Source of the DNA: Herpetosiphon gulosus
GTDB taxonomy: Bacteria; Chloroflexota; Chloroflexia; Chloroflexales; Herpetosiphonaceae
Assembly: GCF_039545135.1 (NCBI RefSeq)
Contig: NZ_BAABRU010000005.1
Span: forward strand, 310,001 to 374,000
Length of the DNA stretch: 64,000 nt
Reading direction: 5' to 3'
Part shown: positions 45,928-53,887 of the stretch, one piece after another
Numbering within the stretch: position 1 is the first letter of the stretch
Layout of the letters: each line of letters opens with the position of its first letter
The notes under the pieces: generated by a model
The model's input: the letters and a program-made list of their open reading frames with translations, nothing else
What the model was told of the DNA's origin: nothing
Databases searched by the model: none
Translations under genes and position numbers: made by a program

Positions 45928-48123
45928 ATGAGTGATCCCCCAGTCATACGGGCATTGAAGAGTATGACAAACTCGGTCAAGGCTTGGGATGCTACGCCAC
46001 TGCATTCGATCTTCGATCAAATTAGCCCCCCAAACGAGCCGAACGCCCAAACTTCAACGCCCTACTTTCTGCAAGCGCAACGTTTTAGCCTAACCGAATC
46101 TGCGCTATTTCCAATCGCCGAACGTCCGCCAGTTTCAGCCGATTTACAAACTCAATTCAATCGTGCAATTGAGCAATGTAACGCCGAGCCAAGCATTCAT
46201 TTGGCGCAGATGCTCAGTTTGTTTCACGATTATGCTTGGGCCGTCAGCTACCAGCCAACTGCTGGCGAGGTAGCCGATTCGGTCGTGTCGCTCTACGATT
46301 ATGCTCGCACCAAAGCCGCATTAGCCGCCGCTGGCGAGCAAGCCATGTTAGTTGGTGGCGATCTTTCAGGTGTGCAGGATTTTATCTACACCATCGCGGC
46401 CAATCGCGCCGCCAAAAGTCTGCGCGGCCGCTCATTCTACTTGCAAATGCTGACCGATGCTTTGGCTGGTTGGGTGTTGCAGCAAGCAGGCATGCCTAGC
46501 ACCAATTTACTCTACAGCGGCGGTGGGCGTTTTTATGTGATTGTGCCAGCCGCTTGTTACGAGCAATTGGCTCAGTGGCGACGCGAGCTTGGTCAATTTT
46601 TGCTGAATGTCCACGATGGCGAGTTGTATATCGCCTTGGGCGGCGCAACCATCGCCGATGCTGAGCACAATTTTGAGGCTTTGTTTCGCGCCGTCAACGA
46701 TCAAGTGACCGCTGATAAACGCCGTCGTTTTGCAACCCTCGATCAGCGAGAACTGCAAACCAAATTGTTCACACCACGCGGCCATCGCGGCAACGAGGAT
46801 GATCGTTGTGAGACCTGTGGCTATATGGGGCCGAGCAGCCAATTTATGCCTGATGACGATGAGGGCAAAATCTGTCGGCTCTGTGAAAGCACGATTAAGC
46901 TGGGATTCAGCCTGCACGATGCCCAATTTCTCTGCATCCGCCAGCCACAGCCCAATCTCGCTGCTGTCAAAGACCGCGCAAATGCAAAGGATATTTTGGC
47001 GGGCTTGGGTTTGCAGGCAGAAATTTGTTTCGATCAGCAGGAATTGCTCAAATATCTCAATCGCAATCCTGAGCAATCAATCCATGTGCAGATTATTCGG
47101 CCCTTTGCAGACGATCTAGCCATGCTGACCCAGCTCCGCGCCGATTATCGCCAGCATGTCTTTAGTATGCGCCCAATCGTCAATGTGACACCCAAGGCTG
47201 CCAAGGGCGAGGTCAAATCGTTTGATCAGCTAGCCAAAGCTAGTCGTGGCATCAAGCGCTTTGGGGTGCTACGGATGGATGTTGATGATCTTGGTGATAT
47301 TTTTGGCTATAGCCTTGCCAAAGCTTCGTTGGCCCGTATTTCTAGCCTGAGCGCGGCCTTCTCACGCTTTTTCGAGGGCTGGGTTGGCGAAATTTGTCGC
47401 GACCAGAACATTGCCACCTCAATCTATCAGACGGATCAAGCGAGCAATCAAGCAACCAGCCATGAACAAATTTACAGCGTCTATTCGGGCGGCGACGATT
47501 TGTTTTTGGTTGGTAGTTGGGATGTGCTGGCCCATGTCGCCAATCGGATTCAGCACGATCTGCAACGCTACACTGGCTATAACCGATTAATCCATGTTTC
47601 GGCGGGATTGAGCCTGCACACCGAGAAATTCCCCTTATATCAAGCGGCCAAACTAGCCCATCATGCGCTTGATCGAGCCAAAGATGCTGCGCCACGCCAA
47701 GCAATTCGCAAAAATGCGCTGGATTTTCTTGATCAAACAATTGCTTGGGAAGCCTACCCCGCCTTACTCAACTGGCATCAACGTTTGTGGCAACTCTATC
47801 AAGGCGAGCATGGCATGGTGCGTTCGCTGTTGCAAGTGCTAATGGAGTTATATAGCCAATATTACGAGCATAGCCAGCAACGCCAAAAATCGGGCAAAGG
47901 CCACACCGCCTATGGCCCATGGATTTGGCGCGGCAAATATCAACTAGCGCGAATTCGCCAACGCCACCACACCAATCAAGCACTACAAACCCTACTCGAT
48001 GATATCGACGAGCTGTTATTTACTGGCTTCGATGAGCCGCATCGGATCAGTTTGCGCACAATCGAGCAGCTTGGTTTAGCCGCTCGTTGGACTCAATTAT
48101 TAATTCGTGAGCAAGGAGATTAA
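45928..48123 (+). CDS. csm1: Type III-A CRISPR Cas10/Csm1, lacking the HD nuclease domain
   Basis: Csm1 is the large subunit that senses target RNA and makes cyclic oligoadenylates. The 731 residues include a first palm (VGGDLSGVQDFIYTI, 142-156), a zinc finger (Cys294, 297, 317, 320) and a cyclase palm with MDVDDLG (450-456) and GGDD (521-524). A helical C-terminal domain ends it. The family normally begins with an HD nuclease of 100 or more residues; here PLHSIFDQI, which usually follows that domain, is already at residue 24, and no upstream frame encodes it. The single HD pair (100-101) lies just before the SLYDYARTKAAL segment and is not the nuclease motif. DNA cleavage by Cas10 is therefore probably lost, cyclase activity kept. 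Confidence 0.95.
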   Translation: MSDPPVIRALKSMTNSVKAWDATPLHSIFDQISPPNEPNAQTSTPYFLQAQRFSLTESALFPIAERPPVSADLQTQFNRAIEQCNAEPSIHLAQMLSLFHDYAWAVSYQPTAGEVADSVVSLYDYARTKAALAAAGEQAMLVGGDLSGVQDFIYTIAANRAAKSLRGRSFYLQMLTDALAGWVLQQAGMPSTNLLYSGGGRFYVIVPAACYEQLAQWRRELGQFLLNVHDGELYIALGGATIADAEHNFEALFRAVNDQVTADKRRRFATLDQRELQTKLFTPRGHRGNEDDRCETCGYMGPSSQFMPDDDEGKICRLCESTIKLGFSLHDAQFLCIRQPQPNLAAVKDRANAKDILAGLGLQAEICFDQQELLKYLNRNPEQSIHVQIIRPFADDLAMLTQLRADYRQHVFSMRPIVNVTPKAAKGEVKSFDQLAKASRGIKRFGVLRMDVDDLGDIFGYSLAKASLARISSLSAAFSRFFEGWVGEICRDQNIATSIYQTDQASNQATSHEQIYSVYSGGDDLFLVGSWDVLAHVANRIQHDLQRYTGYNRLIHVSAGLSLHTEKFPLYQAAKLAHHALDRAKDAAPRQAIRKNALDFLDQTIAWEAYPALLNWHQRLWQLYQGEHGMVRSLLQVLMELYSQYYEHSQQRQKSGKGHTAYGPWIWRGKYQLARIRQRHHTNQALQTLLDDIDELLFTGFDEPHRISLRTIEQLGLAARWTQLLIREQGD

Positions 48124-48125
48124 TC

Positions 48126-48560
48126 ATGCCTGAGATTACCGAACAAGAACGTGAAGCAATTATTGCTGGCGATGATGTTGAACTGTTAGTCAAAGCTGCC
48201 GAAAAAATCGGGTCACGCCTGGCCTACGCTCGCTTAACCACCAGCCAAATTCGTGGCATTTTCGGCACCGTGCGCCGGATCGAGATGGATTGGGTGATGC
48301 CAAGTTTGCAGCAGCAACGGGCCGAAGCAGTCCGCCGTGCCCAACGCGAATTTGCTTTGCTGCAACCACGCTTGGCCTATCAAGCCAAACGTGAGCGTGG
48401 CGGTGCGGTTCAAGCGCTCAGCGATGAATTAACGCCAGCGATTAAGTTGGTTATGGGGGCAAAAAATACCAATCCTGATACTTTTTATCAGCGCTTCCGC
48501 AACTTTGTCGATTTCTTTGAAGCAATTCTGGCCTATCATCGATCATTTGGCGGTCAATAA
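48126..48560 (+). CDS. csm2: CRISPR type III-A small subunit Csm2
   Basis: This 144-residue all-helical protein carries the Csm2 signature LTTSQIRGIFGTVRRIEM (about 38-55) and the helical C terminus FYQRFRNFVDFFEAILAYH. Csm2 lines the inner filament of the Csm complex along the crRNA-target duplex. It starts two bases after the csm1 stop with AAGGAG upstream. Confidence 0.92.
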   Translation: MPEITEQEREAIIAGDDVELLVKAAEKIGSRLAYARLTTSQIRGIFGTVRRIEMDWVMPSLQQQRAEAVRRAQREFALLQPRLAYQAKRERGGAVQALSDELTPAIKLVMGAKNTNPDTFYQRFRNFVDFFEAILAYHRSFGGQ

Positions 48561-48605
48561 TTTTAAGCCTAAAACCTAATTTATAGCAAATAAGGAAGAA
48601 AAATC

Positions 48606-49373
48606 ATGTCAGATCAAACACCTAAAATCAAAATTGTTGGCCGGATTTTCGTCAATTTTGAAATTCATGCCTTAACTGGCTTACATATCGGCGGCGCAGC
48701 TGGTACGTTGGCAATTGGCAACGTCGATAATCCAGTCATTCGTAATCCCTTTAACAGCGAACCCTACGTTCCAGGCTCATCGTTGCGCGGCAAAATGCGC
48801 TCACAATTAGAAAAACTATATGGCTTGGCCCAAAATACTTCGATTGGCCGCGATGTTTCAATTCATTCAGCCAAAACCCAAGCCGAATATGATAATAGCC
48901 CAGTGCTACATATTTTTGGTATTCCCGCTAGTGATTTTCTGACCGAGCCAACCCGCTTGATCGTGCGTGATGCTGCACTAAGCGAACAAACCCGCACAGC
49001 CTTCCGCGATGCCCGTACCGACTTGCCCTACACCGAAGTTAAATGGGAAGCTGCGATCGATCGCGTCACCTCAGCCGCCACGCCGCGCCAACAAGAACGG
49101 GTTCCGGCTGGGGCAATTTTCGACGGCGCATTGACCTTCACGCTCTACAACGATCAAGATACCAAACTCTTCAATACCGTCATTCGTGGGCTTGAGTTGG
49201 TCGAAGAAGATTATTTGGGCGGCCAAGGTGCGCGTGGTAGCGGCCAAGTTGCCTTCAAAAATATTGTGATTAGCTTTCAGCACCACGAAAAGTCGGTGCT
49301 CGAAAAGCACAAAGTTGCTTCGTTAGTCGAATTGCGAGCTTTGTGGTCAGCTCAGGGCTACGCCGCCAAATAA
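48606..49373 (+). CDS. csm3: CRISPR type III-A backbone RAMP Csm3 (Cas7), target-RNA nuclease
   Basis: The 255-residue RAMP protein has GLHIGGAAG, the conserved NVDNPVIRNPF with Asp41 in the position of the catalytic Asp33 of studied Csm3 proteins, and PYVPGSSLRGKMRS. The glycine-rich GGQGARGSGQVAF lies near the C terminus. It polymerises along the crRNA and cuts bound RNA every six bases (family knowledge). The retained aspartate predicts active target-RNA cleavage, which also switches off signalling. Confidence 0.94.
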   Translation: MSDQTPKIKIVGRIFVNFEIHALTGLHIGGAAGTLAIGNVDNPVIRNPFNSEPYVPGSSLRGKMRSQLEKLYGLAQNTSIGRDVSIHSAKTQAEYDNSPVLHIFGIPASDFLTEPTRLIVRDAALSEQTRTAFRDARTDLPYTEVKWEAAIDRVTSAATPRQQERVPAGAIFDGALTFTLYNDQDTKLFNTVIRGLELVEEDYLGGQGARGSGQVAFKNIVISFQHHEKSVLEKHKVASLVELRALWSAQGYAAK

Positions 49374-49384
49374 AGGAGCAACGC

Positions 49385-50410
49385 ATGGAATTTAATCTGA
49401 TTCGTCTCAAGCCACAGGGGGCATTCCACTTTGGCAGGCACGGCATCGAGATGGAAGCAGTCAGCGAAACCTGCCCATCCGATACGCTCTACGCCGCCCT
49501 ATTTTGGCAGGCATTGCAACAAGGCCAGCGCTGGGCCAGCGAGCCGAGCAATCCGCCATTTACAATTTCGTCGTGTTTTCCGTATGTTGATGGAATTCAA
49601 CTCTTGCCTGTGCCAATGCTGCCACCCTTGCCCAGCGATAAGCAAAACCCTGGCGAGCGCAAGCAATTCAAAAAAGTGCGCTTTATCTCCAGCGAGATTT
49701 TTATTAATCTGCTGGCCGGAACCCACTCGCTGCGCGATTATTTTCAGCCAGCCAATGGCGTTGCCTTGCAAAATGGCAGTGTCTTGGTCAGCCAAGCCGA
49801 ATTTAGCGCCAAGCAGCGTGATGCCAACAAAGCGCTGTGGAAAATCGAGTCGATTCCGCATGTGGCAGTTGATCGTTGGAGCAATGCTTCGGCCTATTAC
49901 GAAACTGGTCAAGTGCGCTTTGCCGAGGGCTGTGGCTTAGCAATCTTGGCACTTGGCGATATGCAACAACTCATGCAACTCTTGGTACAGGTTGGCATCG
50001 ATGGCTTAGGTGGGCGACGCAGCAAAGGGGTTGGGCAATTTGTACCAATCTTGCAAACCGAAACCCTCGATTTACCAGCCGCTACCACCGATTCGGTGAT
50101 TGTGCTTTCGCGCTATTTGCCCAGCACTGCCGAGCTTGCGGCGGGGGTGCTCGATCTGCCAGCAGCCTATAGTTTAGAGGATGTGACTGGTTGGATGTAT
50201 TCGCCCGCTGCCAAAGCCCAACGCCGCAAAGCAATTTGGATGATCGGGGTTGGTTCGCGCTTGAATCGAGCAGGCTTGGCCCATTCGATCGTTGGCTCAA
50301 GCGTCGATGTGGCTCCAACCTACGACAACCCCAGCGCTGGCGTGAATCACCGAGTTTGGCGGCATGGGCTAGCGCTTACGGTCGGTTGTAGCGTAGGAGA
50401 TTCGCAATGA
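49385..50410 (+). CDS. csm4: CRISPR type III-A RAMP Csm4 (Cas5)
   Basis: The ATG at 49385 follows AAGGAG by six bases and begins MEFNLIRLKPQGAFHFGRHG, the Csm4 start. The 341 residues include SETCPSDTLYAALFWQAL, a long RAMP insert, and the glycine-rich GIDGLGGRRSKGVGQF. Csm4 caps the 5' handle of the crRNA and holds Cas10. Its stop overlaps the csm5 start by four bases. Confidence 0.9.
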   Translation: MEFNLIRLKPQGAFHFGRHGIEMEAVSETCPSDTLYAALFWQALQQGQRWASEPSNPPFTISSCFPYVDGIQLLPVPMLPPLPSDKQNPGERKQFKKVRFISSEIFINLLAGTHSLRDYFQPANGVALQNGSVLVSQAEFSAKQRDANKALWKIESIPHVAVDRWSNASAYYETGQVRFAEGCGLAILALGDMQQLMQLLVQVGIDGLGGRRSKGVGQFVPILQTETLDLPAATTDSVIVLSRYLPSTAELAAGVLDLPAAYSLEDVTGWMYSPAAKAQRRKAIWMIGVGSRLNRAGLAHSIVGSSVDVAPTYDNPSAGVNHRVWRHGLALTVGCSVGDSQ

Positions 50411-51498
50411 CCAACTATGGATTAACGATTGAAACGCTCTCGCCAGTGCATATCGGTGCTGGTGGGCCAGATTTGCGCCGCAACATCGATTTCGCGATCT
50501 TCAACAATATTCTCTATCTACTCAACGTTGATGCGGTGCTTGAACAGATTTTGCCCGAAAATCCCAACGACCGTTTATATCAGCAAATTTTGAATACGCC
50601 CGATTTAGGCAGTTTTTTAACGGCTGATTTGCTGAGCAAGCATCCAGAGCTGTATTACTACAAACTTGAGGGCGTTTCCAAACTCGACACCATGCGGCCC
50701 GTGATCAAACATTGGACGCATGCGCCCTACATTCCTGGCAGCAGCCTCAAAGGTGCTTTGCGCAGCGCATGGGTACGCCAACACTATCAGCAGCGCAACC
50801 TTACTTTGGATATACAGCAATTAAGCGACAAAAAAGAACGCGCCTTTCAGACTCAAGAAGCACGCTTGCTTAGCCCCAAAGCATCACGTCCAAGCCAAGC
50901 TCCCAATTACGACCTGTTTCGGGCAATTCAGCTCAGCGATAGTCAGTCCGCGCCTGATGATGCGCTTCGGCTTTACAACGCTGTGGTTTTTCCAGCGGCC
51001 AATCAAGGTATTCCACTTGATTTGGAGGCGATTAAGCCGCGTGTAGCCCTGCAAGCTCGAATCAAATTCGATGATTACATCTTGGAGAAGCAGGCTCGGC
51101 AATTTGGGGTGCACGAGCAAGGATTTAGTGTTGAGTCATTAAAACAGGCTTGGCGCGAACAAGGCTTAGTGCGGATTCAGCAGGAATTAACCTTCTGGAC
51201 TGGCCGCCGCGAAGGTGAACATCTCCAGCAATTCTTTAGCAATCTCGCCCAACAGGCCAATGCTGCTCCCGACAACTGCTTCTACATCGACATTGGCTGG
51301 GGCACTGGTTGGAAGAGCAAAACCCTTGGCGATATCATCAAAACGCCGCAACTTGTCCAGTTGATGCGCCGCTATCGGCTGAGTCGCAAGGAGTATCGTG
51401 AAGGCGATCGTTTTCCGAAAACCCGCCGCGCCGCTCGCGATACCAAAGGTGCATTACGCGTCCCATTTGGCTGGGTAAAGGTAATTATGCAGCCCTAA
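50407..51498 (+). CDS. csm5: CRISPR type III-A RAMP Csm5
   Basis: The 363-residue protein begins LTIETLSPVHIGAGG, the RAMP start with SPVHIG, followed by APYIPGSSLKGALRSAWV, the strand-loop typical of Csm5. A C-terminal RAMP half ends VPFGWVKV. Csm5 caps the 3' end of the crRNA and helps recruit maturation nucleases. It is the last gene before an abrupt drop in GC content. Confidence 0.92.
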   Translation: MTNYGLTIETLSPVHIGAGGPDLRRNIDFAIFNNILYLLNVDAVLEQILPENPNDRLYQQILNTPDLGSFLTADLLSKHPELYYYKLEGVSKLDTMRPVIKHWTHAPYIPGSSLKGALRSAWVRQHYQQRNLTLDIQQLSDKKERAFQTQEARLLSPKASRPSQAPNYDLFRAIQLSDSQSAPDDALRLYNAVVFPAANQGIPLDLEAIKPRVALQARIKFDDYILEKQARQFGVHEQGFSVESLKQAWREQGLVRIQQELTFWTGRREGEHLQQFFSNLAQQANAAPDNCFYIDIGWGTGWKSKTLGDIIKTPQLVQLMRRYRLSRKEYREGDRFPKTRRAARDTKGALRVPFGWVKVIMQP

Positions 51499-51546
51499 AA
51501 TTTTGAATCACTGAATAGTTAAGAATTAATTTATTCTCTTGTATTT

Positions 51547-51597
51547 ATATCAACCACATCAAGTTAAGATAATCTGAATACCTGATGTGGTTGATAT
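51547..51597. repeat. Perfect 15-bp inverted repeat before the AT-rich ORF
   Basis: ATATCAACCACATCA (51547-51561) and TGATGTGGTTGATAT (51583-51597) are exact reverse complements with a 21-base spacer. The right arm ends 17 bases before the preferred start of the AT-rich ORF. No U tract follows, so an operator or a translation-controlling RNA stem is as likely as a terminator. Confidence 0.85.
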
Positions 51598-51613
51598 GAA
51601 GAAAGGTTTTATA

Positions 51614-52417
51614 ATGAGTGACTTTTTAGACTATGTTTCATTAATAAAGCGACTAGAGATAATTAAGAATAATTTAAGAATAATTAAAATACAAGAATCA
51701 AATTATGGAATCGGTGTTCCATTGCATATGGAAAACGAAATCAGAATCTTGTTAAATAAATTGAAGGTAATAAAAGATGAAATTCTATACATTGAAAATA
51801 ATGTAATGGATATTATAAATAAATATATAAATGATATGGTTGAGCAAAGATCGAATTATAGATATATTTTTAATTCAAATGGTAGAGAAATGGAGATGGA
51901 TTTACTGTTCCTAGAGATTATTAGAAATAAAAATGATTTTATATATATAAATAATGATGGATTTGATATGTATTTTGATGATTTATTGAATTATATATCG
52001 AATACAATAATACATATAAAAATGTTACCTGTATATATAAATTTCTCAAATAAAAGAATTAAAGATATAAATAAATTTATAAAAGAAAATGTTCATAATC
52101 TACTAGGAATAAAAAGGAAAGATGTATTTTATATACTAAAAAGAAGTTGTGATGGTTATGATATTGATTTTATACCAAAAGTTTATTTTATTTTTTGTAA
52201 TATTGATGAGATACAAAAAATAAAAAAAGATGATTCTATAAATAAGATTAAAAAGCTTTTAAGTATTTTATATAGACCATGTATTTTTATATATAAAGAT
52301 AAGATTGAATATAAATCAATATTTAGATTTAAGAAAATTTATAATATTGCAAATGTTATCGACGAGTTTATTGAAAGAGAGGAAAGTATTATTATTGAGC
52401 AGGATGATAATTTCTAA
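51614..52417 (+). CDS. AT-rich ORF of unknown function inside the type III-A operon
   Basis: The ATG at 51614 follows AAAGG by seven bases; 267 residues. Composition breaks sharply from neighbours: 52021-52080 has only 8 G or C in 60, and the protein is rich in Ile, Asn, Lys and Tyr. Residues about 1-60 form two or three amphipathic helices (YVSLIKRLEIIKNNLRIIKI, then SNYGIGVPLHMENEIRILLN) whose 'YG..VP.H...EI' pattern resembles small N-terminal adaptor modules of bacterial conflict proteins. The C-terminal half alternates short strands and helices, with KVYFIFCNIDEI and RPCIFIYKD looking like core strands. No catalytic motif is visible. It lies between csm5 and the CARF-HEPN genes, so a recently acquired accessory effector or regulator is the working guess. 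Confidence 0.7.
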   Translation: MSDFLDYVSLIKRLEIIKNNLRIIKIQESNYGIGVPLHMENEIRILLNKLKVIKDEILYIENNVMDIINKYINDMVEQRSNYRYIFNSNGREMEMDLLFLEIIRNKNDFIYINNDGFDMYFDDLLNYISNTIIHIKMLPVYINFSNKRIKDINKFIKENVHNLLGIKRKDVFYILKRSCDGYDIDFIPKVYFIFCNIDEIQKIKKDDSINKIKKLLSILYRPCIFIYKDKIEYKSIFRFKKIYNIANVIDEFIEREESIIIEQDDNF

Positions 52418-52434
52418 TATGTAAGGAGTTTAAT

Positions 52435-53877
52435 ATGCAACGAATTGCTTTTTGTAATGTTGGCAATAGCGATGTCGCCGTCCAAGGGGCGATTATTCGG
52501 CCATCGCGGCCTGCTGGCGAACAACATTGGCAGACCTATAACGAACATCAATTTAGTGCGCCAATTATCGATGCCTTTGCTCGTTATTTTCAGCATCGTC
52601 AGCTGATCATTGATCGATTAATCTTGTTTGATACTGATCAAGCTGATACCTCTGCCGGTAACGTGAAAGATCGCTTTGGTGTTAGTTTGCGCGATAAAGA
52701 CACGCTTTGGTTTGGCATGATTTTAGAGCGCTATATTCAAGACCATTGGAGCCATGTGATACGCATGGTCGAACGCCGCACAATTTATAATACTAATCCA
52801 AGTTTGTATGATGATGCGATGCATGCCTTTGGCCAGCAATTAGCCAATATCAAGCATCAGCCTGAAACTGAGTATTATGTTTTAGCAGCTGGCGGAACCC
52901 AAGCTTTTAATAATGCACTCCAATTCAAGGCGATTGCGCGCTTTCGTGAAGCATGCTTTGTGCTCTATAAATCTGAGCATGATCAATGGCCCTATTCGCT
53001 TAATATTCGCAAACAATTGCTCCATTCGTTCAATATTTCAACTGCAATTCAATTAATTCAGCAACATAACTTTCTTGGGGCAATTACTTTGCTCGAAGGC
53101 TCAGTTGAGCCAGGTATTATCGAATTGCTGCGCTATGCTAAATATCGCGAGGATTTCGATTTTGATTCGGCGCAACAGGTTTTAGCTCAAATTCAATTTG
53201 ATGTTGATGGCTCATTGCGCGATCTGGTGCGTTCCATTCAACAAAATGCATATCAAATCAATCAAGCCGATGTGCAATTTCTCTTGGTTGAGCTTTACTA
53301 CAATGCCCAAATTGCCTATACCAACGGACGGTATGCCGATTTTTTGGGGCGCATCTTTCGCTTCCAAGAAACTGTCTTGCGTTATTTGGTTGAAACAACC
53401 TTCAATATTTCGACTGATTATAGTAAAGCGCACAAAGCCGAAAATATGGTCAAATTCAATCAGTTGTTGACCGATGATCCGGTACTCCACGAGTATCTTG
53501 AGAATGAGCAATTTGCAGGCAATAAACTTGATTACCAACAGTTTTCAGTCCCAGTTTTGATCGCCATGCTCAATTTTGCTAGTGAAAAAGCTGGGCAACG
53601 CTACCTCAACAAACAACAAGCAGGCCTGAGCATCGGTATCCTCAAAAATCTCTATAAAATTAACAACCTAACGCAAATGCGCAATCAAAGTATCATTGCC
53701 CATGGCTTTGAGGGTGTATCTCAGGCCATGATTATTAAAGGATTAAAAATCAATCAAGATCAAAACCCTTTAGATATATTACGCGATATTTTAGCTAAAA
53801 TGCAGATCAATCTGCCCGAATCGCCGTTTCAGCAGATTCAAACAACGTTAACTCAAAAATTGTATAGCTTGATTTAG
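52435..53877 (+). CDS. CARF-HEPN ribonuclease, Csm6/Csx1-like (first copy)
   Basis: The 480-residue protein starts with a Rossmann-like CARF domain: strand FCNVGNSDVAV, RLILFDTDQA and the ligand loop AAGGTQAFNN (151-160). A helical linker and a C-terminal HEPN domain follow, with MRNQSIIAHG, giving Arg416-x6-His423 as catalytic pair. Such proteins bind cyclic oligoadenylate made by Cas10 and cut RNA indiscriminately. AAGGAG lies upstream of the ATG. It follows the AT-rich ORF by 17 bp and precedes a second, distinct CARF-HEPN protein. Whether its CARF also degrades the ligand cannot be told. Confidence 0.88.
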   Translation: MQRIAFCNVGNSDVAVQGAIIRPSRPAGEQHWQTYNEHQFSAPIIDAFARYFQHRQLIIDRLILFDTDQADTSAGNVKDRFGVSLRDKDTLWFGMILERYIQDHWSHVIRMVERRTIYNTNPSLYDDAMHAFGQQLANIKHQPETEYYVLAAGGTQAFNNALQFKAIARFREACFVLYKSEHDQWPYSLNIRKQLLHSFNISTAIQLIQQHNFLGAITLLEGSVEPGIIELLRYAKYREDFDFDSAQQVLAQIQFDVDGSLRDLVRSIQQNAYQINQADVQFLLVELYYNAQIAYTNGRYADFLGRIFRFQETVLRYLVETTFNISTDYSKAHKAENMVKFNQLLTDDPVLHEYLENEQFAGNKLDYQQFSVPVLIAMLNFASEKAGQRYLNKQQAGLSIGILKNLYKINNLTQMRNQSIIAHGFEGVSQAMIIKGLKINQDQNPLDILRDILAKMQINLPESPFQQIQTTLTQKLYSLI

Positions 53878-53887
53878 GAGCATCATA

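Noticed and set aside
46225-46231. His100-Asp101 in Csm1 as an HD nuclease motif
   Set aside because: It lies just before the SLYDYARTKAAL segment, after the place where the HD domain would have ended, and lacks the other metal ligands.
51499-52434. AT-rich block as an insertion sequence
   Set aside because: There is no transposase, no terminal inverted repeats around the whole block and no clear target duplication; the inverted repeat lies on one side only.
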